NCBI GenBank assembly: GCA_003150395.1
Contig: QAMI01000031.1
Location: 1 to 24,022, forward strand
Source of the DNA: Candidatus Gastranaerophilales bacterium
Lineage (GTDB): Bacteria > Cyanobacteriota > Vampirovibrionia > Gastranaerophilales > Gastranaerophilaceae
DNA length: 24,022 nucleotides
Direction: 5' to 3'
Position 1 is the stretch's first letter. Each line of letters opens with the position of its first letter. Shown here piece by piece: positions 1-7,655 of this stretch. Both the position numbers and the translations under genes were made by a program. Below the pieces are notes generated by a model, which was not told the origin of the DNA, ran no database searches, and was given only the letters and a program-made list of their open reading frames with translations.

Positions 1-543
1 TTAAAAGTTCCTTCCTCCTTCAAAGACCCTAAAAAGGTTGTTGATATTTTCAAAAAAATGGAAATAAAAGAAGCAGATGCAATAAAAATTGCTTCAGCAT
101 CAATTGGCGGAGGGCTTATTGGGGGTTCTCTAACCGACAGCAAAAATCTCAAAGCTAAAACAAAAGAAGGCATTGTACAACTTGTCGGTAATTACATTAT
201 TCCAACCATATTTGTAGGCATGGGAATTAAATTAAATAAATTGTTAAATAATAAATTTAAATTTCCTCCCGTAACAAAGGCAATTCAGTTTGGGTTTGGT
301 TTTACAAGCTTGATTGCAGGTGTAGTAGCAGGAAACAGAGTTTCAAGAGAAATAAACAAAAACGTATTTAAAGAAGACGCATACAGAAAACTTTCCTGGA
401 AAGACTGGAGTCTACAAGGTGACAATGTTTGTCTAGTCACATCCGTGTCAAATTCCGGAACTAAGACTGCAAAAATTGCATCAAGATTTATCCCCGCAGT
501 TAACATCATCCCGGGATACCTGGTTGGAATAAAACAAAAATAG
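1..543 (+). CDS. Unknown membrane-associated protein, 5' end cut off by the window
   Basis: I do not recognise this protein. The reading frame is open from base 1, and the first in-frame ATG (58) has no Shine-Dalgarno sequence before it, so the gene very probably starts upstream and only its last ~180 codons are here. Counting from the ATG at 58, there are glycine-rich or hydrophobic stretches at about residues 11-24 (SIGGGLIGG), 46-58, 77-92 and 144-157, separated by basic stretches. This suggests a protein with several short membrane or membrane-surface segments. There is one cysteine near residue 125 and no catalytic motif I can name. It ends 14 bases before trkH on the same strand, so the two may be cotranscribed. 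Codon and base use look like the neighbours. Function is unknown. Confidence 0.7.
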   Translation, partial: LKVPSSFKDPKKVVDIFKKMEIKEADAIKIASASIGGGLIGGSLTDSKNLKAKTKEGIVQLVGNYIIPTIFVGMGIKLNKLLNNKFKFPPVTKAIQFGFGFTSLIAGVVAGNRVSREINKNVFKEDAYRKLSWKDWSLQGDNVCLVTSVSNSGTKTAKIASRFIPAVNIIPGYLVGIKQK

Positions 544-557
544 CCATTGGAGAATAA

Positions 558-1868
558 ATGTTAGTAAAGAAAAAATTATTAAAATTTGATAGGAACAAAA
601 AACCCTTTAAATCAATAGCTACAGGCTTTTTATTTTATATAATCATTGGAGTTTTGCTAATTTCAATGCCTTTCGCTCAAAAAATACCGGTATCTTTTGT
701 CGACAATCTGTTTAATGTTGTATCAGCCATGTCGACAACAGGACTTACAACAGGCTCTATATCGGAACTATATACCCCATTTGGTAAATTAATTCTTTTA
801 GGATTAATTCAATTGGGTGCAATTGGTTATATGACCTTAACCTCTTTTCTTATACTTTCGCGAAAAGACAAAATGCCAACTCACAGAGTTAAAGTACTTT
901 CTGCTGAATTTTCTATTCCGCAAGAGTTTAATATAAAGCAATTTATTAAAAATATTATTATTTATACATTTTCTGTAGAATTAATCGGAACTCTGCTTTT
1001 ATATTGGCAATTTTCACTTCTTGGATTAGAAAAACCTCTATGGTCAGCATTTTTTCATTCAATCTCTACCTTTGCAACAGCTGGGTTTAGCATTTATTCT
1101 GATAGCCTTATGAGGTTCCAGGACAACACATTTATCAATATTATATTTATTACGCTTATGTACGCAGGCTCCATTGGCTTTATTGTGCCAATGGATGTTT
1201 ACAGAAAACTAAGAGGAGAAAGTAAAAATATTACTTTAACCTCTAAAATTATTATAACAATAACCGCATTAGTAGCTTTTATAGGGGTTAGTGTGTATGC
1301 CATTGACACTCAAGGACATCTGCTTCATGCGTTTTTCCAAGTTGCATCTGCCTCAACTACAGCAGGGTACAATACGGTTGACCTTGCAAAATTACCAAAT
1401 GCAGCGATATTTATTTTGATTTTTGTGATGATAATAGGAGCTTCACCGGCCGGAACAGGCGGCGGCATAAAAACTACAACGCTGTCAGCGCTTTTAGGGG
1501 TAATCGGAAGCGTTTTAAGAGGTCATCCAGAAAAGATTACATTTTTTAATCATGAAATACCATCAAACAGAGTTATGACAGCAGTTGCAACTTCAACTTT
1601 GTATGTTTTAGTATTGACTGCAGCAACTCTTATGCTTTGTCTTTTTGACAGCCACACATTTATAGAATCATTGTTCGAAACAACCTCTGCATTAGGCACC
1701 GTTGGGTTAAGTTTAGGCATAACGCCTGACTTATCAAATATCAGCAAGATTGTTTTAGTTCTCACAATGTACCTTGGAAGAGTTGGTCCACTAACACTTG
1801 GGCTTGCCTTCTTTAAATCATCAAATTTCAGTAACCATATTACCAAAAAGACAGATTTAGCTGTCTAA
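558..1868 (+). CDS. TrkH/KtrB-family potassium uptake channel subunit
   Basis: Inner-membrane K+ (possibly Na+-coupled) transporter subunit of the TrkH/KtrB/HKT superfamily, 436 residues, which fits the shorter KtrB-like members better than long TrkH. The fourfold pore repeat is visible. The selectivity-filter loops are STTGL (about 59-63), ATAGFS (173-178), STTAGYNT (266-273) and LGTVGLS (379-385), each with its conserved glycine. The glycine-rich gate loop GASPAGTGGGIK lies at 294-305. Hydrophobic helices flank each loop. A GGAG sequence lies a few bases before the ATG. Such channels need a cytosolic RCK/TrkA-KtrA partner that binds nucleotide; none is encoded in this window, so it must be elsewhere. 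The preceding unknown membrane gene is 14 bases upstream and may share the transcript. I am sure of the family but less so of the TrkH versus KtrB subtype. Confidence 0.93.
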   Translation: MLVKKKLLKFDRNKKPFKSIATGFLFYIIIGVLLISMPFAQKIPVSFVDNLFNVVSAMSTTGLTTGSISELYTPFGKLILLGLIQLGAIGYMTLTSFLILSRKDKMPTHRVKVLSAEFSIPQEFNIKQFIKNIIIYTFSVELIGTLLLYWQFSLLGLEKPLWSAFFHSISTFATAGFSIYSDSLMRFQDNTFINIIFITLMYAGSIGFIVPMDVYRKLRGESKNITLTSKIIITITALVAFIGVSVYAIDTQGHLLHAFFQVASASTTAGYNTVDLAKLPNAAIFILIFVMIIGASPAGTGGGIKTTTLSALLGVIGSVLRGHPEKITFFNHEIPSNRVMTAVATSTLYVLVLTAATLMLCLFDSHTFIESLFETTSALGTVGLSLGITPDLSNISKIVLVLTMYLGRVGPLTLGLAFFKSSNFSNHITKKTDLAV

Positions 1869-1907
1869 AATAAAATAATACTCAGCCAAACAATGCTATT
1901 ATTAATT

Positions 1908-1957
1908 ACCTGTTAAGAATTTTGAAAACTTTCAAACAACTTCTCTGACAGGTTTTT
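1908..1957 (+). terminator. Probable intrinsic terminator after the K+ channel gene
   Basis: The arms ACCTGT (1908-1913) and ACAGGT (1948-1953) pair. Inside them AGAA/TTCT and a small TTTGAA/TTCAAA hairpin (1921-1936) also pair. A run of T follows immediately (1953-1957). It lies between the convergent trkH and metal-chelating protein genes. The stem has internal loops, so it is weaker than the other terminators in the window. Confidence 0.45.
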
Positions 1958-1964
1958 ATTTTAC

Positions 1965-2558
1965 TTAAGCTTTTGTATTTATAAACCAGTCCAGCAAAGG
2001 TCTGATTTCTCCAAACTCAAGTCCATATACTCCTTTTAACAACTCCTTTTGAAAAAAGTTTAGATTTAAAGAATGCTGAATGGGAGCTTTAACATCAAAC
2101 TGATTAAATTTCGTTAAAAGCACATCATTTCCGTCAAAAACTTCAGAATAATTCAAGCCCAATCGGCTACATTCCGGAAGTTTTACCAGTTTTTCACCAT
2201 CGACATCCTCAAAATACGCAAGCCCGTGCACACGGCATACAATTCCTCGCCTTTCATATAACAGACACTGTCTATTTGAAGACAAAAACGGACATTTATG
2301 CATGAAGCGACCGTTAAAGCTGGCTTTTTCAAGTAAAAGATTTCTTATATTATCTTTAACATACCGCTGCTCTGGTATTTTGAGCGCCAAAAATCCTTCC
2401 ATTAAATATTCCATTTCAAGACGCGAAAAAGGATATTCTCCGGCTTCACAACAAATCGAACAGCCTGGTTTGCACTTAATTAAAGGCTTTTGACTTTCGA
2501 AACACTTTACAAGAAAGTTATCTACAGCTTCAAGATATTTTTCATAAAGTCTTAGCAT
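1965..2558 (-). CDS. YkgJ-type CxxCxxCC zinc/iron-chelating domain protein
   Basis: Member of the YkgJ/UPF0153 putative zinc- or iron-chelating family, 197 residues, probably cytosolic. The diagnostic cysteines are present in order: CKPGCSICC at about 29-37 (Cys29, 33, 36, 37), CPFL at 89-92, Cys98, and the CRVHG element at 108-112. In the family these eight or so cysteines are thought to bind a metal or Fe-S cluster; the biochemical role is poorly defined. The C-terminal third has no recognisable motif. Its ATG lies inside the end of thyX, with a 17-base overlap and the same strand, so the two are surely cotranscribed and probably translationally coupled. The pairing does not by itself reveal a function. 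Confidence 0.85.
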   Translation of the reverse strand: MLRLYEKYLEAVDNFLVKCFESQKPLIKCKPGCSICCEAGEYPFSRLEMEYLMEGFLALKIPEQRYVKDNIRNLLLEKASFNGRFMHKCPFLSSNRQCLLYERRGIVCRVHGLAYFEDVDGEKLVKLPECSRLGLNYSEVFDGNDVLLTKFNQFDVKAPIQHSLNLNFFQKELLKGVYGLEFGEIRPLLDWFINTKA

Positions 2559-3258
2559 TCAATAAAACTTCTTTAGTTGGCTTGCGGCCGCATGATTTAT
2601 CTTCATCACAAAAACCTAAACGCTCACACTTTGGAACAAGATATGGTTTCAGCCATGGCTCTTCGGCGACAAGTTCCTCACACATTTTTCTGACAAGCAT
2701 TCTTATTTCATACTGCGCTCTTGTGCAAAGCCTTAAATTTGCAAGATGAATCATTTCACGCAAATTCAAACTTGCAACAAGCGAACTTGCGGCAGCGTTA
2801 GGCAGTACAAAACGAGCATCCTCAGCCGGAATTCCTGCATCTACAAACTCCTGATACTGTGCAGAAATTTGCTCCATAAAGCCAGCAAATTTTTGTTTCA
2901 ATTCCGGATTTTTTTCAATCGTCGGCGGAATTATATAATCAAACTGCCCTTTTTCTTTTACATAACGCTGCGATTTCTGAGAAAATGACATGTGGCGGTG
3001 TCTTACAAGCTGATGAGTGCAGGCTCTTGATACATTTGAAATTGCGAAACTGATTTGAATATGTTCAATTGTAGAATAATGACCTGATGAAATAACACGT
3101 TCAATTAATTTTAGCATTTTTTCAGTATCATCAGTACTGTTATAAATATTTATAGGATAGTCTGCGCTGTAGCATGTTCTGCATGCTGTATAAACGGTTT
3201 TCAACATATTCTCCGGTTTTGAAATAAGATTAACAACCGGCTGATTATTTTCTGACAT
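2542..3258 (-). CDS. thyX: Flavin-dependent thymidylate synthase ThyX
   Basis: Makes dTMP from dUMP using methylene-tetrahydrofolate, FAD and NADPH; cytosolic homotetramer in the family. The 238-residue length is typical. The ThyX signature RHR-x7-S is complete as RHRHMSFSQKS (residues 86-96), preceded by the conserved GHYSTIEH (59-66) and by RACTHQLV. The C-terminal segment AQYEIRMLVRKM holds the conserved dUMP/FAD-side arginines. A good Shine-Dalgarno sequence (GGGAGGAA) lies just upstream of the ATG. It is the first gene of a two-gene unit with the overlapping metal-chelating protein gene downstream. Having ThyX suggests the organism may lack ThyA and can regenerate tetrahydrofolate without a ThyA-linked DHFR cycle; this is family knowledge and not shown here. 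Confidence 0.96.
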   Translation of the reverse strand: MSENNQPVVNLISKPENMLKTVYTACRTCYSADYPINIYNSTDDTEKMLKLIERVISSGHYSTIEHIQISFAISNVSRACTHQLVRHRHMSFSQKSQRYVKEKGQFDYIIPPTIEKNPELKQKFAGFMEQISAQYQEFVDAGIPAEDARFVLPNAAASSLVASLNLREMIHLANLRLCTRAQYEIRMLVRKMCEELVAEEPWLKPYLVPKCERLGFCDEDKSCGRKPTKEVLLNAKTL

Positions 3259-3311
3259 AATATTCCTCCCAACTTCGGCAAAAGAAGTGTAATACTCCCT
3301 TTAACTAATAC

Positions 3312-3346
3312 AATAATAGCCCTCTTTTATAAAAAGGGCTATTATT
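3312..3346 (-). terminator. Hairpin terminator after rpmE
   Basis: A perfect 12-base-pair stem is formed by AATAATAGCCCT (3312-3323) and AGGGCTATTATT (3335-3346), with extra T/A pairing in the loop. It lies directly downstream of rpmE on the minus strand and about 50 bases before the thyX ATG. The downstream tract on the minus strand is U-rich but broken (ATTATTGTATT). It should separate rpmE from thyX, perhaps with some read-through. Confidence 0.6.
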
Positions 3347-3374
3347 TAAATAAAATTTTACAATTACAGACAAA

Positions 3375-3578
3375 TTAGTTTTTTTTGCCGTAACGTTTGT
3401 TAAATCTTTCAACTCTACCTTCAGAGTCAAGAATTTTCTGCTGACCTGTGTAGAAGGGGTGGCAGTGGTTGCAAATTTCAACTGTGATATTATCTACAAC
3501 TGAACCAGTTTCAATTTCGTTGCCGCAAACGCATTTAATAGTTGTTTTCTTATAATCCGGGTGAATTCCGTTTTTCAT
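3375..3578 (-). CDS. rpmE: 50S ribosomal protein L31 (zinc-binding type)
   Basis: Ribosomal protein L31 (bL31), 67 residues, which bridges the 50S and 30S subunits. The N-terminus MKNGIHPDYKKT is typical, as is the C-terminal RVERFNKRYG. All four zinc ligands of the C+ type are present: Cys16 and Cys18 (CVC), then Cys36 and Cys39 (CNHC). The protein therefore stores zinc, and many bacteria also keep a zinc-free paralogue for zinc starvation; none is seen here. A Shine-Dalgarno AGAGG precedes the ATG and a promoter-like sequence lies ~65 bases upstream. It stands alone, closed by the hairpin at 3312-3346. Confidence 0.97.
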   Translation of the reverse strand: MKNGIHPDYKKTTIKCVCGNEIETGSVVDNITVEICNHCHPFYTGQQKILDSEGRVERFNKRYGKKN

Positions 3579-3641
3579 TTTTAACCTCTTTCTGTTTTCT
3601 CAAGATTCCAAACTTGATAAATAAATTTCGACTACACTTAT

Positions 3642-3668
3642 ATTATACTGCAAAATAAAAATAAGCAA
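3642..3668 (-). promoter_or_regulatory. Putative rpmE promoter
   Basis: On the minus strand a perfect TATAAT (3642-3647) has TTGCTT upstream (3663-3668) with a short 15-base spacer. It is the only good -10 in the upstream region and gives a leader of roughly 55 bases before rpmE. Confidence 0.4.
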
Positions 3669-3832
3669 GCATTTTTTAATATTTGTTTACCCTAAAAGCT
3701 CTTAGAACAAATTCATGCAAATATATGAGAGATTTCAGAAATTACAATATAAAAGGTTGATGTAATTATACTAACAATTTGAAATAATAAAAATACACAA
3801 AGGTTGGCACATTTTATAGGTAATTAAGCACA

Positions 3833-4000
3833 ATGAATCTGCATGAACAATGTCTTTTAAGATATCTTCAAAACCCTGATGAACTATCATATTCTACAGA
3901 AATACTAAAATTAAACAATTTTATATTGGAAAAACAGTTTATTGTAAAAAATTTTGTTGCCAAAACTTCCCGTATCAATTATACTGAAAATGTGAAATAA
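3833..4000 (+). CDS. Possible small protein, 55 residues, upstream of the cyclase gene
   Basis: An ATG-to-TAA frame of 55 codons starts MNLHEQCLLRYLQ and ends INYTENVK. It ends 30 bases before the diguanylate cyclase ATG on the same strand. An AGG at 3818-3820 is a weak, rather distant ribosome binding site. The predicted peptide is mixed polar and aliphatic, with one cysteine and no membrane segment or known motif. It could be a small regulatory partner, an upstream leader ORF, a decayed gene fragment, or simply chance in AT-rich DNA. I do not recognise it. Confidence 0.3.
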   Translation: MNLHEQCLLRYLQNPDELSYSTEILKLNNFILEKQFIVKNFVAKTSRINYTENVK

Positions 4001-4030
4001 CATTTATATTTTTGGTTAGGGAAGCGGAGC

Positions 4031-5818
4031 ATGTTAAAAAAAATATTATATTCTATTTGGTTTGTACTTTTTTGTATTGCTGTATTTTTCAGCCTGAAAA
4101 ATACAAATTTTAATTCTTTCATCAACATGATTGAAAACCGTACTTTTGACTTACGTCAAAATATAATGATTAATGCGAATTCAAAAATTCCTAATAAAGA
4201 TATTGTAATTGTTGCCATTGATGAAGCAACCTATGAATATATTCTTGACCATTACGGTGAATGGCCTTTGCCGCGGGATATTTACGTAAAATTGGTCGAA
4301 TATTTGGAAAGTCAAAATCCGCAAATAATTGCATTTGACCTGATGTTTGTAAAATCCTTCAAAAGTGCACCACAAGCAGACATAGCTCTAATCAATACCA
4401 TGAAAAAATACAACAATCTTTACACCGCAATGAATTTGGATAATCAGCCCGAGGATTTACGAAAACCGCCGGAACTTCCAGAAAAACTTTCTGTAAATGT
4501 CGCAAATTATTCTGATGTTAATTTTGAAGATTTAACTTTTACAAATTGTCGAAAAATTCTTGACGGGATATTAGATGTCAGCGAAAACATCGGGATGATA
4601 AATGTTTCACGTGCAGACGACGGAATTTTAAGAAAAATGCCGCTTTTTGTAAAATATCATGACAAATATTATTCCCAATTGGGTTTGAAAGTAGCAATTG
4701 ACGCGATTAACTCCCGCGAAGGCAACTCAATTGATCCTCACAATTTTGTAATCGACAAAGATTCAAACCTTCTTCTTGGCAGCAGAAAAATATTCCTGGA
4801 TGAAGACGGCAGTGCTATTTTGAACTGGTATGGCGCAAACGGAGTTTACGACCAGGTTCCAATGTATAAACTGATTAAAGCTGTCAACGGCGACGCCAAA
4901 GACACTGGATATGACTTCAAAAACAAAATCATATATTTTGGAACAACTGCCTCGGCGCTATTTGACATAAAAACAACTCCGACAGACAAAACTGTTCCAG
5001 GTGTGGAAGTCCAGGCAACTTTTGTCAACAATCTTTTGGATAATAATTTTATTGTGAAGGCTGACAAAGCAGTTACGATTTTTAGCGGTATAATTCTTGC
5101 ACTTCTTATTGGTTTTTGTGTCATGAGAATTACATCAGCATTCACCGCGTCTTTTGCGTCAGTTTCTATATATTTTCTTTATTTGCTTGCCTCGTATTAT
5201 GCAATGAAATATTTTAATATCTGGCTTGAAGTAATTTATCCTCTGATATTGTCGCTTTTAGCGTTTATTTCTGCGTTTATCGTAAAATACCTAATCAAAT
5301 CACGCGACTTTGAGCAGCAATATAAACTTGCAACAACTGACGGTTTGACAGATTTGTATAATCACAGATATTTTCAGGAACAAATGCTTATGGCTGTTGA
5401 AAATTCAAAACGTTATGGAACTGAATTTTCATTAATAATTCTTGATATCGACTTTTTCAAAAAATTTAATGACACATTCGGTCATCAGGCTGGCGACGCT
5501 GTGTTAAGACAGGTTGCGCACACTTTGAAAAAAAACGTCCGTGCAACAGATATCGTTTGTAGATATGGCGGTGAAGAAATGAGCATAATTTTGCCAAACA
5601 CGCCCAAAGAGGAAGCTTATACAACAGCACAGAAAATTTGTGAAAGAGTTGCCTCAAATAAAATTAAACTTAGCAACGACAAAGAAAGCAATGTAACAAT
5701 AAGCCTTGGCGTTGCAACATTCCCGCATGACGGTTCAACACCCTCTGAAATTATTGACTGCGCTGACAAACGGCTTTATAACGCAAAGCACAACGGTCGT
5801 AATCAAGTTGGAGAATAA
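4031..5818 (+). CDS. CHASE2-sensor diguanylate cyclase (GGDEF)
   Basis: Membrane receptor that makes cyclic di-GMP from two GTP, 595 residues. Order: a short N-terminal membrane helix (about 7-23), a CHASE2 extracytoplasmic sensor domain (about 30-340, with the DIVIVAIDEATYE and IIAFDLMF segments typical of the family), three further membrane helices (about 346-364, 370-392, 398-420), then a cytosolic GGDEF domain (432-592). The active-site loop is RYGGEEM (511-517), a GGEEF-type variant with the essential Gly-Gly-Glu-Glu. The substrate motifs DGLTDLYNHR and DIDFFKKFND are intact, so activity is likely. An RxxD product-inhibition site (R504-D507) sits five residues before GGEEM, so feedback inhibition is expected. 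A purine-rich sequence (AGGGAAGCGGAG) precedes the ATG. The CHASE2 ligand is unknown and no c-di-GMP effector or phosphodiesterase is encoded nearby. Confidence 0.94.
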   Translation: MLKKILYSIWFVLFCIAVFFSLKNTNFNSFINMIENRTFDLRQNIMINANSKIPNKDIVIVAIDEATYEYILDHYGEWPLPRDIYVKLVEYLESQNPQIIAFDLMFVKSFKSAPQADIALINTMKKYNNLYTAMNLDNQPEDLRKPPELPEKLSVNVANYSDVNFEDLTFTNCRKILDGILDVSENIGMINVSRADDGILRKMPLFVKYHDKYYSQLGLKVAIDAINSREGNSIDPHNFVIDKDSNLLLGSRKIFLDEDGSAILNWYGANGVYDQVPMYKLIKAVNGDAKDTGYDFKNKIIYFGTTASALFDIKTTPTDKTVPGVEVQATFVNNLLDNNFIVKADKAVTIFSGIILALLIGFCVMRITSAFTASFASVSIYFLYLLASYYAMKYFNIWLEVIYPLILSLLAFISAFIVKYLIKSRDFEQQYKLATTDGLTDLYNHRYFQEQMLMAVENSKRYGTEFSLIILDIDFFKKFNDTFGHQAGDAVLRQVAHTLKKNVRATDIVCRYGGEEMSIILPNTPKEEAYTTAQKICERVASNKIKLSNDKESNVTISLGVATFPHDGSTPSEIIDCADKRLYNAKHNGRNQVGE

Positions 5819-5820
5819 AT

Positions 5821-5845
5821 AAAAAGGGACTTATGGTCCCTTTTT
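5821..5845. terminator. Bidirectional intrinsic terminator
   Basis: The A-tract 5821-5825 and GGGAC (5826-5830) pair with GTCCC (5836-5840) and the T-tract 5841-5845, around the loop TTATG. A-run and T-run on either side let it work for both convergent genes, the cyclase on the plus strand and the secreted protein on the minus strand. Confidence 0.85.
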
Positions 5846-5863
5846 ATAAGATTATTTATATTA

Positions 5864-6550
5864 TTAAATAACCGGCACATCAACGGGTTCAACCAGAATA
5901 ACATTAAGAACTTCACCGGTATTCAAATCAACTTCTTCACCTTTTCTAACCATATCACCGATTGTATCGTAAACAAAATAGCCGGTACTGCCAATAGCGC
6001 CTCCAACAGCTGCTACCGGAACTGTTATGAGCCTGAAATAACCTCCGGCTGGGTCTTCAAAGGTTTCATTTGCCCAATTTACAGAGGTTTTAGTAATATC
6101 ACCGCTTTTTTTCATTGTTTTGCGGAATGCTTCTCCAAAGCCTCTGCCGTTTACAATTCCGCCGTCATAAGTCAAATCTTCACGGCCTGTAATTGAAAGC
6201 GATAAAGGTATTTGACGTCCGTTTGGAGTGACTACATGATCAAAATCCATATACAAAATCGCACCTTTTGACATTCTTTTCGGTGCCACTATTTTTGAAA
6301 TACTTCCACGCACCATTGAGCCAGCCGGAAGAATTACATCACTGTCAAGGCTCTGATCATTAAGTATCATAGCTTGAAACTCCCCTCCAGAGCGTCCGGA
6401 AACCGTTGTAACAGGGGAAAGAAGTTGTAATGAAAGTTTTGTTCCCGCCGGAATTCTTTTTGTCTTGGCATTCGCACTGAATGGTCCTGCAAGAGCTGTT
6501 CCCGCAAACATTACTAGTGATAATATAACTGATAAAAATTTAATTTTCAT
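5864..6550 (-). CDS. Secreted beta-rich protein of unknown function
   Basis: 228 residues. The N-terminus is a clear Sec signal peptide: a lysine start, a hydrophobic core and a cleavage site near residue 21 (GTALA before GPF). The mature part has the pattern IPAGTKLSLQLLSPVTT (about 33-49), then VILPAGSMVRGSISKIV (about 73-89). This recalls the beta-barrel-like repeats seen in VirB10/TrbI-type and several unnamed envelope proteins, in which paired IPAGT and PAGS turns recur. A later glycine-rich hydrophobic stretch (about 175-190) could touch the membrane. There are no catalytic motifs or cysteines. A strong AGGAGG ribosome site fixes the start, and a good promoter lies upstream. It is transcribed divergently from the TPR gene. 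I suggest periplasmic or surface location; the function is unknown. Confidence 0.75.
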   Translation of the reverse strand: MKIKFLSVILSLVMFAGTALAGPFSANAKTKRIPAGTKLSLQLLSPVTTVSGRSGGEFQAMILNDQSLDSDVILPAGSMVRGSISKIVAPKRMSKGAILYMDFDHVVTPNGRQIPLSLSITGREDLTYDGGIVNGRGFGEAFRKTMKKSGDITKTSVNWANETFEDPAGGYFRLITVPVAAVGGAIGSTGYFVYDTIGDMVRKGEEVDLNTGEVLNVILVEPVDVPVI

Positions 6551-6579
6551 AACATAACCTCCTCTGATAGTTTCATTGT

Positions 6580-6608
6580 ATTTTAAACGTTTTTATAGAA
6601 AATTGCAA
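6580..6608 (-). promoter_or_regulatory. Promoter of the secreted protein gene
   Basis: On the minus strand, TTGCAA (6603-6608) and TAAAAT (6580-6585) are separated by exactly 17 bases, a good sigma-70-type arrangement. It gives a leader of about 25 bases that includes the AGGAGG site. Confidence 0.6.
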
Positions 6609-6626
6609 TAGCAAATTGTAAACTTA

Positions 6627-6655
6627 TTGAAAAAACTTATACAAATTGCTATGAT
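6627..6655 (+). promoter_or_regulatory. Promoter placed directly at the TPR gene start (leaderless type)
   Basis: TTGAAA (6627-6632), a 17-base spacer and TATGAT (6650-6655), with the TGC extension in front of the -10. The -10 ends six bases before the ATG at 6662, so transcription should begin at or within a base or two of the start codon. No Shine-Dalgarno sequence is present. Confidence 0.65.
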
Positions 6656-6661
6656 TAAGTT

Positions 6662-7585
6662 ATGTCAAAGGCGGAAAGAATAGAAGAATTACAGGAACTT
6701 TTGAGAGAAGACAGCGCAAATATTCAATTAAGGCGCGAGCTTGCTGTTTTACTGTTAGATAGCGGTTTTCCGCAGGAAGCAATGATGCACCTTGTTTACC
6801 TCACAAAATCAATCCATAATGACAGCGGCATTTATTATAATCTGGGCATTGCATATGAAAAATTAAAAAAGTTCAATGAAGCAAAAGAAGCTTATGAGAA
6901 AGCCGTTGAAATTGCACCGGAAGAACTTGATGCGACTTACAACCTCGGACTTGTTTTGACGGAATTAAGAGAATATGAGCGCGCAATCGAATGTTTTGAG
7001 AAAGTTTTGGAGGCTGATAACAGGGACTCAAACTCTTTCTTTAATATGGGAATTTGTTATCTTAAAAAAGGCGATTTGATTAACGCAATGACAAATTTCC
7101 AAAATACAATTGATATTAATGACGAAGATATTTACGCCCACTTTTATATCGGGAATATTTACAAAGAAATGGGCGATATAGAATCTGCGTCGGAAAAATT
7201 CCATAAAGTTCTTGAGCTGTCACCGGATTACAGCTGGGCATACTACAACCTTGCCGTAATTGACTGGGAATGCGGAAATGCAGAAGATGCACTTATTAAA
7301 CTGGACAAAACTCTCGAACTTAACTCAAAAGACATCGACGCATACATCGTTTATGCAAAAATACTTTCTTCTGCCAGAGATTACCAAGGAGCAGAAGAAA
7401 AAATTCTGCAGGCACTCGAAAATTGCGGCAAAAACGGCAACCTATTCTACATAATGGCACAAATCCAAAAACAAATGCGAAATCGTGAAGAAAGCCTTAA
7501 ATATTTTAATCTTGCACTTGAAAACAGCACAACCCTTAACACAAACATAAAATTTGTTACCCGTGAAATCAAAGCATTGAGCTAA
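6662..7585 (+). CDS. Tetratricopeptide repeat (TPR) protein
   Basis: 307 residues built almost wholly of TPR units. From about residue 54 there are seven consecutive 34-residue repeats with the usual pattern, for example YYNLGIAYEKLKKFNEAKEAY and TYNLGLVLTELREYERAIECF. A more diverged helical pair sits at the N-terminus (about 20-52). There is no signal peptide and no fused enzymatic domain, so it is probably a cytosolic scaffold for protein-protein contacts. The partner cannot be read from the sequence. It lies between the divergent secreted-protein gene and proS, with its own promoter directly at the ATG and no ribosome binding site, so it is probably translated from a leaderless mRNA. The stop is followed by ~115 bases before proS. 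Confidence 0.9.
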   Translation: MSKAERIEELQELLREDSANIQLRRELAVLLLDSGFPQEAMMHLVYLTKSIHNDSGIYYNLGIAYEKLKKFNEAKEAYEKAVEIAPEELDATYNLGLVLTELREYERAIECFEKVLEADNRDSNSFFNMGICYLKKGDLINAMTNFQNTIDINDEDIYAHFYIGNIYKEMGDIESASEKFHKVLELSPDYSWAYYNLAVIDWECGNAEDALIKLDKTLELNSKDIDAYIVYAKILSSARDYQGAEEKILQALENCGKNGNLFYIMAQIQKQMRNREESLKYFNLALENSTTLNTNIKFVTREIKALS

Positions 7586-7655
7586 ACAAAACAACGTAAA
7601 AGCCTTATCGCCATATTGCTCCACAGGCTTATTGCCTTTATAAAAAATATTTTCA

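Larger units (their letters stand above)
3579..4030. other. 452-base gene-poor gap between rpmE and the cyclase
   Basis: This very AT-rich divergent intergenic region holds the rpmE promoter at its left end and one short open frame (3833-4000) at its right end. In 3670-3832 I see no convincing gene, tRNA or terminator, and no clear sigma-70 promoter for the cyclase. A TTGGCAC at 3804-3810 has no matching downstream element. Confidence 0.5.

Noticed and set aside
3804..3820. TTGGCAC as a sigma-54 -24 element before the cyclase
   Set aside because: No TTGC-like -12 element follows at the required distance.
3579..4030. tRNA, small RNA or CRISPR repeat in the largest gap
   Set aside because: I found no cloverleaf, no spaced direct repeats, and no strong hairpin with a T-tract in this stretch.
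6611..6649. GCAAATTGT and ACAAATTGC as an inverted repeat near the TPR promoter
   Set aside because: The arms differ at two central positions and are AT-rich; they are not good enough to call an operator.
7598..7640. AGGC-TTATT-GCCT and AAGCC/GGCTT pairings as a terminator after the TPR gene
   Set aside because: The stems are short and no T-run follows directly, so I do not call a terminator here.
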